Shown here: positions 41,915 through 50,676 of the stretch, piece by piece
How positions within the stretch are numbered: position 1 is the first letter of the stretch
How the letters are laid out: every line of letters begins with the position of its first letter
Source of the DNA: Sporomusa silvacetica DSM 10669
Lineage (GTDB): Bacteria; Bacillota; Negativicutes; Sporomusales; Sporomusaceae
Direction of reading: 5' to 3'
Assembly (NCBI RefSeq): GCF_002257705.1
Contig: NZ_LSLK01000070.1
Coordinates: forward strand, 257,265-321,264
Length of the DNA: 64,000 nt
Notes under the pieces: generated by a model
What the model was told of the DNA's origin: nothing
Seen by the model: only the letters and a program-made list of their open reading frames with translations
Database searches by the model: none
Position numbers and translations under genes: made by a program

Positions 41915-42298
41915 ATGAGAAAAATTTTATTCGGCCTATTATTATCGGCATTGGTTGGAATTTTACCTGGATTTGCTCATGAGCCTGTAGATGTTGGGGC
42001 GTATAATTCTATTATTTCTGTTAAGGTAGAGAATCATTCAAATATCATTGCAAAAGTAAAAGTTCAGAACCATGAGGGGAATCCATATAACATAAAAACT
42101 TATAAGATAGACCGCGACCAAAAAACTATTATTTTGCTGGATAACAAATTATATGATTCAGCCGGAAACTTAAAAATGACTGATGAAAAACGTATGAAAT
42201 GGACATATAGTCAAAATAAATTAAGCGAACAATCTCTTCATGATTGTATCTATGAAGCTGTTATTAAATGGGTAGACGAAGAGAAAAAAAAGAAGTAA
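41915..42298 (+). CDS. Secreted protein of unknown function
   Basis: The protein has 127 residues from the ATG at 41915, preceded by GGGAGGG; the in-frame ATG 99 bp earlier has no ribosome site and lies outside a signal sequence. The signal peptide is MRKILFGLLLSALVGILPGFA. The mature part is charged, with YNIKTYKIDRDQKTIILLDN and a Lys-rich C-terminus (VDEEKKKK). I do not recognise the family. The length and export signal suggest a small periplasmic protein. Confidence 0.6.
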   Translation: MRKILFGLLLSALVGILPGFAHEPVDVGAYNSIISVKVENHSNIIAKVKVQNHEGNPYNIKTYKIDRDQKTIILLDNKLYDSAGNLKMTDEKRMKWTYSQNKLSEQSLHDCIYEAVIKWVDEEKKKK

Positions 42299-42340
42299 TA
42301 GCTATTCACCAATGTTAAACAAAGACCGCTTTTATAACCA

Positions 42341-42536
42341 TCATTCTTTGTCTGTTGGCGTATCCGCGTTTTTCGGTAATGGCTTAGCCGCTGCTGGTTG
42401 CAAATTCGTTGTCCGTGAAGTAATTGTTTGCCCAGATTTAACGAAGACACCCTCTTGCCACATTTGATAAACGTAGAGTAGCTAGACTTAACCAGGGCGT
42501 AATAAACATAGACCATTGTAGTAGTTGATTGCTCAT
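42341..42536 (-). pseudogene. Remnant of a small membrane protein gene (deleted/frameshifted)
   Basis: AAAGGAGG precedes an ATG at 42536 that opens MSNQLLQWSMFITPWLSL, like the first helix of small multi-pass membrane proteins in this group. The frame then stops; in another frame the sequence continues YQMWQEGVFVKSGQTITS and then a Pro/Ala-rich end with a stop at 42341. A deletion with frameshift is the likely cause. Confidence 0.45.
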
Positions 42537-42788
42537 AAGTCCTCCTTTTAGTCAATATCAAGGATAGTTTGCTTTTTTGGCGTAAGTTCTATTCCCATTT
42601 TCAACCTGAAATATGTAGGGTTATATATAATGCTGTTGGAGATAACCAGTGAAAAGTTCACTTCTATCAAGAGGTAGGCATAGCGCCTATCCCTTTTGCG
42701 TTGCCGCTAAACTTTGTGTCAAGTGAATAATAACCTAGGTGATATCAAATAATAATATAGCCTAAATACTGAAGTAGGAGGCATTGGC

Positions 42789-43358
42789 GTGGGAAAAACA
42801 GTCCGACTCACAGCCGCGGAAATTGCCGTTCTATGGGCTCAGTATGCAGGTGTATGTCTTGCAATATTTGGCGCAGAAGGCAAATGACCAGGAGATTAAG
42901 CCGATTATCGAGTATGCACAGAACCTATCTGAATGGCATGTTGAGAATGTCGGGCAAATATTTAAACTAGAGAAATTCCCTATTCCCAAAGGTTTTACAA
43001 ATGAGGATGTCAATTTAAATGCTCCGCGACTTTATTCAGATACATTAAACCTTCGCTATGTGGGAAATGTATCCAACGTACCTCAAACATGGGGCTCGGA
43101 GGTTACGGGAGCGATTGTATCTCCGGTCTTAGATAAATTAATGATGCAGCAAGTTAGTATTTTGACTGCAATAGGTATGTCAAACCACGGGGCTGCCAGG
43201 GGAGCTACCACTAGGGTGGATGTAGCTGCTGATTTTGCACGACTTGCGATTGAAATTGCAGAATATGGCGAAGATGGAATAGAATCTTGATTGAGAATGG
43301 CTGGCTTGAACAACCGCCTCAAGCATCTGACCGGAGAGCGATAGCGCAGAGACAGTAG
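42789..43358 (+). pseudogene. DUF3231 family gene with two apparent frameshifts
   Basis: AGGAGG precedes a GTG at 42789 whose frame encodes GKTVRLTAAEIAVLWAQYAG, the usual N-terminus of DUF3231 proteins. It then stops after a further 15 codons. The next frame supplies QVYVLQYLAQKANDQEIKPI, the following helix and the body up to AEYGEDGIES. The last part, LIENGWLEQPPQASDRRAIA, is again in another frame (stop at 43356-43358). Together they make one complete DUF3231 half-unit, a family common in spore formers. Either two mutations or assembly errors broke it. Confidence 0.7.
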
Positions 43359-43454
43359 CTCACGAATCGTCAGATTATTTGTGCGTAAGTATGAATAATG
43401 AAAGAGTCAATTATTTTGAAGAGATAATTGACTCTCAAGGTGGGAAGGGGAGTA

Positions 43455-44738
43455 ATGAATAATTCGTCCGTATTTCCCAATGATCCGCGACAGCCGAAAG
43501 CCTATGTTTCATCTTTGACCACTAATCTAATCCACTTGCGGAGTCCATATATTACAGCCTTGTGGTCAATAATTTTCCCCGGGTTTGGCCATATCATCCT
43601 AGGAAGCTATGTTAAGGGCTTCCTGTTTATTATCTGGGAAATTATAATCAATACTCAGTCGCATCTCAACATCGTTATTCTTTATACCTTCACCGGCCAT
43701 TTTAATGAAGCTACTGCTGCTGCTGATTCAAGGTGGTTCCTTCTTTATATTACAGTATACGTATATGCTGCCTGGGATAGCTATCGCTCTACAGTAGACC
43801 TTAATAAATTCTCGATACTAGCAGATCGCGCCGACACACCGCTTACGCGCTTTAAAATGGATTCTTTTGAAATTAACTATTTTGACAAACGCAATCCTTG
43901 GGTTGCTGCCGTATGGTCTATGTTGAGCCCCGGGGTTGGACATCTTTATACCCATCAACTTCCTACAGGTTTCATCGTAATTATTTTGTGGATAGTTATT
44001 ACCTACTATTCACACCTATTGCAGGTAATTCAATACACACTACATTTTGATTTCAATCAGGCGGTAGCCGTGTCGGATCCGGAATGGTTGCTGTTTATGC
44101 CCTCAATCTATTGCTTTGCTTTTTATGATGCATATGTCAATACAGTGGAATACAATAAGCTGTTCGATGGTGAACAAGCCAATTTCCTGAAACGAACCTA
44201 CCAGAACGGTAACTATCTTAAACAATTTTTTCCGCCGGGAGAGGAAGACGTGTTTATCATCTCAACCTTTGAACATTCTATGTATTTAGAACTGGCAATC
44301 TCGGATCTGGAGATCAGAGGGATTCCACGTAACCAGATTTTTGCAGCGTCAATGGAAAAGAAGCAAAAACCGATGTTTCTAATTGATACAATCCATCGAG
44401 CGGATGGTGTTGGCACTATGGATGTTGCCTGTATTACCGGTGCATTCACTGCAGTGCTTGGTGGTGTCTACGGCTATATCTGGTATGGTGGGCCGTTATT
44501 GTGGGGCTTGATTGGACTTACGCTTGGCTTTATAGTCGGGGGAAGTATCGACATTTTCGTTACCAAGAAAAAACGTCGGTTGGTAAGTTCGGATAGTTCA
44601 ACGGAAGTTGTCCTGATTATCAAGTGTGAACCCGTCCAAACCTCTTTGGTTGAAGAAGTCTTAACTCGTCACTTGGCGCTCGGCATGACCCAGGTGAATT
44701 CATTGATTTCTACCGCATCTACACTAACACAACAGTGA
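43455..44738 (+). CDS. Multi-pass membrane protein with an internal duplication, unknown function
   Basis: The protein has 427 residues from the ATG at 43455 (GGGAAGGGG upstream). Two related units of about 110 residues share the pattern ALWSIIFPGFGHI...FIIWEIIINTQSHL and AVWSMLSPGVGHL...VIILWIVITYYSHL, each ending in a W/F-AWD or FYDAY motif and xxVxxNK. A soluble stretch (EEDVFIISTFEHSMYLELAI) and a C-terminal helix pair (TAVLGGVYGYIWYGGPLLWG) follow. I do not recognise a named family; TM2-like hydrophobic Gly-Pro-Gly motifs are present. It is 52 bp ahead of the next gene, likely in one operon. Confidence 0.65.
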   Translation: MNNSSVFPNDPRQPKAYVSSLTTNLIHLRSPYITALWSIIFPGFGHIILGSYVKGFLFIIWEIIINTQSHLNIVILYTFTGHFNEATAAADSRWFLLYITVYVYAAWDSYRSTVDLNKFSILADRADTPLTRFKMDSFEINYFDKRNPWVAAVWSMLSPGVGHLYTHQLPTGFIVIILWIVITYYSHLLQVIQYTLHFDFNQAVAVSDPEWLLFMPSIYCFAFYDAYVNTVEYNKLFDGEQANFLKRTYQNGNYLKQFFPPGEEDVFIISTFEHSMYLELAISDLEIRGIPRNQIFAASMEKKQKPMFLIDTIHRADGVGTMDVACITGAFTAVLGGVYGYIWYGGPLLWGLIGLTLGFIVGGSIDIFVTKKKRRLVSSDSSTEVVLIIKCEPVQTSLVEEVLTRHLALGMTQVNSLISTASTLTQQ

Positions 44739-44790
44739 TATTTCTACCGTCAATTTGATCGACAATAATTCAATTTAAAGAGGTAATTGA

Positions 44791-45345
44791 ATGGGCGTAC
44801 CTGAGCAAACTTGGCTACTACATGATGCCCAGATGGATTTCACACAACTAAGAATAGAACATTGGGTACAATACAATCTATTCACCTGGCAGTGGTGGTT
44901 TTTGCTTGCCATATTGCTGCTACCTTGGATTTATTGGTGGGCGGTTGTAGATAAGAGACGGCTTTTGGCTATAGTAACTATGGGGTTGGCCGTTTCAGCA
45001 ACGGCTAATTGGATGGATCAAGTCGGGATTGAATTGGGATGGTGGTTTTATTCCTATGTGCCGACTCCGATTTTTCCGCAAATGCTGCCAGTGAATTATA
45101 CTCTATTGCCTATTGGATTTATGTTGCTATATCAATACTATACTTCATGGAAGGCGTTCATTGTGACGCTACTCGCGATGGCCGCAATTCTGTCATTTGG
45201 TTTTGAACCCTTGTTTACTTGGATGGGGATTTATCAGCTGTTAAGCTGGCAATATAGTTACTCCTTTCCAATCTATATACTGATAGGTGCAAGCCATAAA
45301 TATATAGTGGATTGGATTATCACGTTCTCAAATAGTAAACACTAG
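44791..45345 (+). CDS. CBO0543-like five-helix membrane protein
   Basis: The 184-residue protein has about five helices rich in Trp and Tyr (FTWQWWFLLAILLLPWIYWW, MLPVNYTLLPIGFMLLYQYY, FGFEPLFTWMGIYQLLSW). It resembles the CBO0543 family of hypothetical membrane proteins seen in spore-forming Firmicutes. Function is unknown. It begins with AAAGAGG before its ATG and probably shares a transcript with the membrane protein upstream. Confidence 0.6.
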   Translation: MGVPEQTWLLHDAQMDFTQLRIEHWVQYNLFTWQWWFLLAILLLPWIYWWAVVDKRRLLAIVTMGLAVSATANWMDQVGIELGWWFYSYVPTPIFPQMLPVNYTLLPIGFMLLYQYYTSWKAFIVTLLAMAAILSFGFEPLFTWMGIYQLLSWQYSYSFPIYILIGASHKYIVDWIITFSNSKH

Positions 45346-45347
45346 AA

Positions 45348-45932
45348 TTATAATAGGATCCGATTGATGACATTAACAATCTCATTGAGACTGACTTCAA
45401 CATGTCTGGAACTGCTTTCGACATCAAGTTTGCCACTGGCATTTTTAATTTCGGCATGACCGGACGAAGCTTTTATGGATATTTCGGCGGCCTTACAATT
45501 TTCCATTTTAAGCCTTCCTGAGCTCATATTTACCTTTAATATTCCTGCTTCCAGGGCCTCTGTCTGCAAACTGCCTGAACTTATATGTAAAATTAGTGCA
45601 TCATACTCTTTTTGCGGCAAAAGTAGTTCAAAACTCATTTTTGTCCCGCTATCCCAAAAAGGAAATTGCCAAGAGCTACGCCCATCCCCTTTGTTGCCGA
45701 TTCTAAGATGCAAAACGTCTCCCTGCATTTCTTCTTGCACTACGTCTTCTTTTTGAAAATTATCAGAAGGCGACCAGCCGAAAATTCGGATAGTAGGACA
45801 AATTACATCAGCACGAACTACGCGAACATCGCCAGAACTGCTGTCCACCTCTAAGCTTTTTGCGCGGACACAAAGAATGGCTGGTATAATGTCAACCAAA
45901 TTAGGTGGCTCAATATCAACCGGCCTTGACAA
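45348..45932 (-). pseudogene. DUF4097 family beta-strand repeat protein, probably truncated
   Basis: The frame encodes DUF4097-type short repeats (LEVDSSSGDVRVVRADV, LILHISSGSLQTEALEAG, LKVNMSSGRLKMENCKA, IKASSGHAEIKNASG, LDVESSSRHVEVSLNE). It has no proper ribosome site at its TTG/ATG start and no N-terminal domain. It ends abruptly after LNEIVNVINRILL. DUF4097 proteins are cell-envelope stress sensors or anti-sigma associated. The 5' end is cut at a tRNA-like scar, so I treat it as a remnant. Confidence 0.55.
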
Positions 45933-45934
45933 AA

Positions 45935-45970
45935 ACGAGATTCAACTCGCGACCCTCGCCTTGGCAGGGG
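45935..45970 (-). other. tRNA-Gly 3'-half remnant (possible integration scar)
   Basis: On the minus strand the stretch TGCCAAGGCGAGGGTCGCGA and then GTTGAATCTCGT resembles the anticodon loop to T-arm of tRNA-Gly(GCC), with one base missing from the T-loop (GTTGAATC instead of GTTCGAATC). The 5' half and acceptor end are absent. Such fragments are left by integration and decay of mobile DNA. Confidence 0.45.
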
Positions 45971-46066
45971 GTTTAAGACGCATAATGGTTTTCAGTATGC
46001 CAGCACTCATATCCCCAGAAGATTGTTCAATAGTTGTCAGGGCATTCTCCGAATTTTAATTCTCCC

Positions 46067-48712
46067 TCAGAAAGTGGACATCAAATTTTCAAGGCTTTTC
46101 GTAATATCCTCATCGGTAAAGCAGTATTTCAGGTCGGTGAAATTACCCCTAAGTTTTGCAACTTCTTCCTTGATGTTTTTATTTTTTAGAACGATGTCCG
46201 CTATATATTCTGCCGTCTGTTCAAACTCTTTGTATCCGAAGCCGAATCTCGTCATTTCAGAAACGCCAAGCCTGATTGCGCCGGAAGCCGAGAAGCCTTC
46301 TTCTTCGGGCGTAGCCTGATAGTTGACGATGATATTGTTGTTTTCGAGCCTGTTTGCTATTTCCGGCCCTGTGCCATATCCCACCCTCACAATTACCTGA
46401 TGAGTCTCCGTGTAAGATATGGAAGGATCGCCGGCAACATCCAGTCCGGCATTCTTAAGACATTTTGCAAAATACTTGGCATTTTGGATTATATTCTTCT
46501 GGTACTCATCTTTGAAACTGTTCATTTCATATGCTGCCATCAACAGCCCCAGCATAGTACCAAGGTGGTGATTGCTTACGCTTCCTGGGAAAGCCCTTGT
46601 TTCGATGGTTTCCCATAATCCGAATTTATAATCATCCTTATCATAATTGCCTGCAATGATTCCTCTTTGGGTGCCGAAGAAGGTCTTATGAGTTGAACCT
46701 GTGACAATTTCAGCACCTTCAGTAAATGGATTCTGGAAGTAATCTCCTACCAGGCCAAGTACGTGGGCCATGTCATACATGATAACCGCATTGATTTTCT
46801 GTTCATCGATAAACTGCCGGATTTCCCTCACAGGTTCTTTATGCAATACCATGCTCTTACCGAAAATGATAAGCTCCGGTTTATATTTCTCTATGACTTT
46901 TTTCGTGTCCTCAACATCGATTTTGAAACTGTTATCCTTTTCTACCGGAAAATTGACAACTGCGTTTTTTTCGGTGACAGGATCAATGGCTATGTAGTCA
47001 TGCAAAGCCCCCATAGGCTGGGCACTCAAGTGTCCCCCCCTGATGATGTGATTGTTTAATACATAGCCCAAACGCGAAGCGTCCTTTTTTCTATTTACCC
47101 TGTTTTTGAAATCCATAATCGCACTAAAAACTGCAGTGTTTGCCATCTGACCGCTGACAACTCTTGTTTCTACCTCAGTACAATTGAGGTATTTTTTCAG
47201 TTCTTCTATTAATAAATGTTCGATCTCATCAATGAATCCGGTACCTTGATAGTAAAAAACATCGTAGTCATAGAACGATTTCATTTTCTTGTGCTCCGCA
47301 TACCTGAAAGAAGGATCCATCACCGACAACAGTCTGACAGCGGAAGAAGGGGTCTGCTCAGAGGGGATAAGGTTAATGGTTTCTTTCTGTCTCCATAAGG
47401 TGTTCCGACAACTTCTTTCGACAAGATTCAAAGCTTTGGTCTTGTAATCTGCCGAACTATCGAATTTACAGTCTACTTCAACTCCATAAATAATCGGTCT
47501 GGCAAACGGAGGAGCATCGCTTTTCAGATGATATGGAATGATAACAGCCTTTACCTTGTTTCCTCTGATTTCTACCTCCACATTGTCTTTCAGTTCTACA
47601 TCGCCATTAAGAAGGGCCAGACCGATTGCTCTCATTGCTCTATCATCGGTAATTCTGCTTTCAAGCCCATATCCTTCGGTCTTTAAATAAGGCACCATGG
47701 TTGCGCTTGTTATGTAACCTATTTCCTTATCACCTTTGAAAACCTTGCATCCTGCTCTGGCAACACCTTTATCAATCAATGTGATCGGTTTTATTATTCT
47801 GTTCAAATCCGTCAGGTTGGCAAAATCTCTTTCCATTATCTTTTTATAACCTTCATATTGTTTTGCCAAAGATTCTCTGCCGATATAATCGCCTTTGGCT
47901 TCAGCAAAGCTTATGGCAAATTTAGCCAAAGGGCATGAGAAAATCGGGATTTCCCTGCCGTCAATGTCCAGGCCCAATTCATGTCCATACAGAGGTAGTC
48001 CGGCTTCAAGCCTCAGTGTATCTCTGGCGCCAAGGCCAATAGCCATAGCCCCATACTCAAGCAACCTTTCCCAAATTACGGCTGCCTCAGAAGCTTTAAT
48101 AAACAATTCAAATCCTAACGGCTCTCCGGTATAACCCGTCCTGGCAACAAGCACTTCTTTACCGTCAAACTTTAGAATATCCAGTGCGTTCTTTACCGGT
48201 TCCGTAAGATAAACGCTGCCGGTAAGTTTACTGAGGATGTTCTTCGAGTCCGGTCCCTGTACTGAAATCATAGCAATCTCGCTAGACTTATTGGTAATTC
48301 CTGCGTCAAATTTCGCTATTTCTCGTTGTAAATGTTCCCAATCCTTCTCGGCGTTAGCAGCATTTACAACAAGCAAATACTCATCTTCATAAAAGCGGTA
48401 AAGATAAGCATCATCAACCGCTCCGCCATTCTCGTTCGGAATCATGGTATATTGCGCCTGCTTAAGGTCAAGGGCAAAAACATTATTCGTTAAAACATAT
48501 TGTAGAAATTTCGCAGCTTCTCTACCGGATATAACGAATCTTCCCATGTGCGAAACATCAAATATGCCGGTCTTTTTCCTAGTATAAATATGTTCCTCGA
48601 TGATTCCCGATTTATAATTGATCGGCATTTCCCATCCGCCAAAATCCACCATCTTTGCGCCTGATTTTACGTGATTGTCATAAAGTACTGTCCTTTTTAA
48701 CGCTGTCATATT
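46067..48712 (-). CDS. Aminomethyltransferase (GcvT)-serine hydroxymethyltransferase fusion
   Basis: The protein has 881 residues from the ATG at 48712, which has GGAGG seven bases upstream; the longer ORF start is inside the leader. Residues 1 to about 370 are GcvT-like (VDFGGWEMPINYKSGIIEEH, FDVSHMGRFVISG, RTGYTGEPLGFELF, GLGARDTLRLEAGLPLYGHE). After a linker comes a PLP-dependent serine hydroxymethyltransferase domain (about 405-881), with INLIPSEQTPS, AHVLGLVGDYFQNP and the PLP-lysine motif GSTHKTFFGTQRG. The chain would take a C1 unit from an aminomethyl or N-methyl donor to tetrahydrofolate and use it to make serine. Glycine cleavage partners H, P and L are absent. Substrates such as sarcosine or dimethylglycine are possible. 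Confidence 0.88.
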   Translation of the reverse strand, partial: NMTALKRTVLYDNHVKSGAKMVDFGGWEMPINYKSGIIEEHIYTRKKTGIFDVSHMGRFVISGREAAKFLQYVLTNNVFALDLKQAQYTMIPNENGGAVDDAYLYRFYEDEYLLVVNAANAEKDWEHLQREIAKFDAGITNKSSEIAMISVQGPDSKNILSKLTGSVYLTEPVKNALDILKFDGKEVLVARTGYTGEPLGFELFIKASEAAVIWERLLEYGAMAIGLGARDTLRLEAGLPLYGHELGLDIDGREIPIFSCPLAKFAISFAEAKGDYIGRESLAKQYEGYKKIMERDFANLTDLNRIIKPITLIDKGVARAGCKVFKGDKEIGYITSATMVPYLKTEGYGLESRITDDRAMRAIGLALLNGDVELKDNVEVEIRGNKVKAVIIPYHLKSDAPPFARPIIYGVEVDCKFDSSADYKTKALNLVERSCRNTLWRQKETINLIPSEQTPSSAVRLLSVMDPSFRYAEHKKMKSFYDYDVFYYQGTGFIDEIEHLLIEELKKYLNCTEVETRVVSGQMANTAVFSAIMDFKNRVNRKKDASRLGYVLNNHIIRGGHLSAQPMGALHDYIAIDPVTEKNAVVNFPVEKDNSFKIDVEDTKKVIEKYKPELIIFGKSMVLHKEPVREIRQFIDEQKINAVIMYDMAHVLGLVGDYFQNPFTEGAEIVTGSTHKTFFGTQRGIIAGNYDKDDYKFGLWETIETRAFPGSVSNHHLGTMLGLLMAAYEMNSFKDEYQKNIIQNAKYFAKCLKNAGLDVAGDPSISYTETHQVIVRVGYGTGPEIANRLENNNIIVNYQATPEEEGFSASGAIRLGVSEMTRFGFGYKEFEQTAEYIADIVLKNKNIKEEVAKLRGNFTDLKYCFTDEDITKSLENLMSTF

Positions 48713-49189
48713 ATCAAACCTCCATAATTTTCCTGAAGAAAACTGGCGATGAACTCCGCGTTTTTTCGATACCCAAACACGATAAACCTGGTAAATATTG
48801 GAGTGTATTATGGTGAGAATATTCTCCTTTAATAAATAAAATCCTTTATCCAGATAAACTAAATTTTGTGGTTCTGGTGCAAAATTCTTCACTAAGTCAA
48901 AGCTATCTAATCCTTCCTCAGAATATTAAGCGAGAGATTCCCATAATTTTATTTAAGAACTCAACCTCAGAAAGGTAGATTGAATTTCTTCAACCTGTCC
49001 TTTTCTAATCATACGCATTATTTCAATTCCACAAATTGTTTTCTCAGCAGTTTCAAGACTATTAAATCCCAGCATTGGCTTAACCTTTCGTTTTATAAAC
49101 CGATGATCTTCTCAATAATATTGTTTAAGTATCTTACTTTCCGGAGTGTTGTTTCGACTGAAAGATTTCCACTATAAATCAAAAAAGCT
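48713..49189. other. Non-coding stretch upstream of the GcvT-SHMT gene
   Basis: AT-rich sequence with a weak hydrophobic frame continuous with the fusion gene but outside its ribosome site. I checked for a glycine riboswitch pattern and saw none. No gene is supported. Confidence 0.4.
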
Positions 49190-49423
49190 GAGGATTAAAA
49201 ACAACGGATTCCAAGGTTTGGGTACCTTTGTCGCTGTTAGGTCCATCGAAGAATGGCTGGGTAAATTAAATTGCTTGCTTTGACTGCCGAACCCTGTTGC
49301 GCGCTTCTGTCTAAACGTTTAGTAATGGATCATAACAACAATCCTATTGAATACGAAAAGAGTATTTATCGCAGTGATATGTATGCTTTCCGCATCAATT
49401 TAACACGCGGCAGAAAAATTTAA
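49190..49423 (+). pseudogene. GntR/UTRA family regulator remnant
   Basis: One frame reads NNGFQGLGTFVAVRSIEEWL, like the end of a GntR winged helix (GxGTFVA). A second frame at 49316-49423 reads RLVMDHNNNPIEYEKSIYRS and then DMYAFRINLTRG, the conserved C-terminal end of UTRA domains. The middle of the gene is lost. It shows that a GntR regulator once stood between the GcvT-SHMT and bioB genes. Confidence 0.6.
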
Positions 49424-49459
49424 TTCAAAATAGTTCCAACCGGCTGATCAGAAAAACTG

Positions 49460-49507
49460 AAGGTCGGAAAGCGGTTGCTGCTCTCCGGCCTTGTTTGCTT
49501 TTTTTAT
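49460..49507 (+). terminator. Rho-independent terminator
   Basis: AAGGTCGG pairs with CCGGCCTT, followed by TTGTTTGCTTTTTTT. It lies just after the GntR remnant and before the biotin operon control region. Confidence 0.65.
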
Positions 49508-49616
49508 AAATGTATTGAAAACTTTTGGTAAATACACAACATTTTGCGCACATGGTTAACTATATTCTTATATACAGGTTTACAATTTATTCTAAACAAT
49601 ATAAAATAACAATTAG

Positions 49617-49651
49617 TTGATAAACCTTTTAATTTTGTCAAGGTTAATGAT
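49617..49651 (+). promoter_or_regulatory. BirA (biotin repressor) operator
   Basis: TTGATAAACC and GGTTAATGAT are separated by 15 bases, fitting the TTAACC-N15-GGTTAA pattern of BirA sites with one mismatch in the left half. It ends 23 bp before the first bioB ATG, where a bound repressor would block transcription. Confidence 0.75.
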
Positions 49652-49674
49652 ATGCAAAGCAAGGGAGACTACAA

Positions 49675-50664
49675 ATGGACTCTAGTGAAATAATTCGTCT
49701 TGGTGAACTGGTTCTGGAAGGTTATATAATCAGTGAACAAGAGGCTATATCCCTAACAGATGCTTGTGAAGATGATATTCCGCTGCTTGGCGCTTACGCC
49801 AATAAAATACGCGCCAAGTTTGCCGGAAAAAAAGTAGACATGTGCGGAGTTATCAATGCGCGTTCAGGCTTATGCACTGAGGATTGCAAATTTTGTTCGC
49901 AATCCGTATACCATCAGACTAACGCCCAGCCTTTTCCCCTGATTTCCAAACAGGAAGCCTTGGATTCAATTACTAATTTCTCTAAGGCTGGCGCTGAACG
50001 AGCAAGTATCGTAACTAGCGGTAAAGGAATGGAAAATGATCCCGATTTTGAACGTATTGTTACACTTATTAAGCATGTTACAACAGAGTCTGAAATTAAT
50101 ATTTGCGCAAATCTAGGTACCATTAGTTATTCTCAGGCTGCTTTTTTAGTCCAATCAGGAATCAAGCGCTATGCCCACAACCTTGAAACAAGTCAAAACT
50201 TCTATCCCCAAATATGTACTACCCATCCCTATCAGGAACGTTTGAACACCTTACTTGCGGCAAAGAAGGCCGGTCTAGAGCTATGCTCCGGGGGTATTAT
50301 CGGGCTGGGCGAGAGTTGGAATGACCGGATTAGCCTGGCACTTACTTTGCGTTCACTGGATATTGATTCAATTCCCATCAATATCTTAAATCCAATACAA
50401 GGCACCTTATTAGAAAAACAAACTCCGCTATCTCCTCTTGAGATTCTTAAGACCTTTGCAATCTTTCGATTTATTTTACCCAACAAAGTAATCCGCCCCG
50501 CAGGCGGCAGAGAAATCAATTTACGGGATATGCAGGGAGCAGTTATGCTGGCAGGTGCTAATGGCTTGATTGTTGGCAACTATTTAACGTTTGGCGGACG
50601 CGACATCGCTAACGATTTTATCATGGTAAATGATGCCGGTTTAGTCCCCATTCTAAATAACTAG
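49675..50664 (+). CDS. bioB: Biotin synthase, copy 1 (radical SAM)
   Basis: The 329-residue radical SAM protein has the CxxxCxxC motif in LCTEDCKFCSQS at about 62-73. The BioB features NINICANLGTISYSQ, RYAHNLETSQNFYPQ and GGIIGLGESWNDR follow, with the Arg-cluster motif AGGREINLRDMQ near 280. BioB inserts sulfur into dethiobiotin. It starts with GGGAG before the ATG and is controlled by the BirA site just upstream. A very similar second copy follows 12 bp later. One of the two could act on a modified substrate. Confidence 0.88.
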   Translation: MDSSEIIRLGELVLEGYIISEQEAISLTDACEDDIPLLGAYANKIRAKFAGKKVDMCGVINARSGLCTEDCKFCSQSVYHQTNAQPFPLISKQEALDSITNFSKAGAERASIVTSGKGMENDPDFERIVTLIKHVTTESEINICANLGTISYSQAAFLVQSGIKRYAHNLETSQNFYPQICTTHPYQERLNTLLAAKKAGLELCSGGIIGLGESWNDRISLALTLRSLDIDSIPINILNPIQGTLLEKQTPLSPLEILKTFAIFRFILPNKVIRPAGGREINLRDMQGAVMLAGANGLIVGNYLTFGGRDIANDFIMVNDAGLVPILNN

Positions 50665-50676
50665 GAGGCAAAAATT

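Noticed and set aside
42250..42561. 103-residue minus-strand ORF
   Set aside because: Low-complexity Phe/Ser tail antisense to a Lys-rich end; the remnants of the membrane protein gene occupy other frames.
48713..48892. Extended N-terminus of the GcvT-SHMT protein
   Set aside because: The extension lacks a ribosome site and GcvT homology; the ATG at 48712 has GGAGG and a standard GcvT start.
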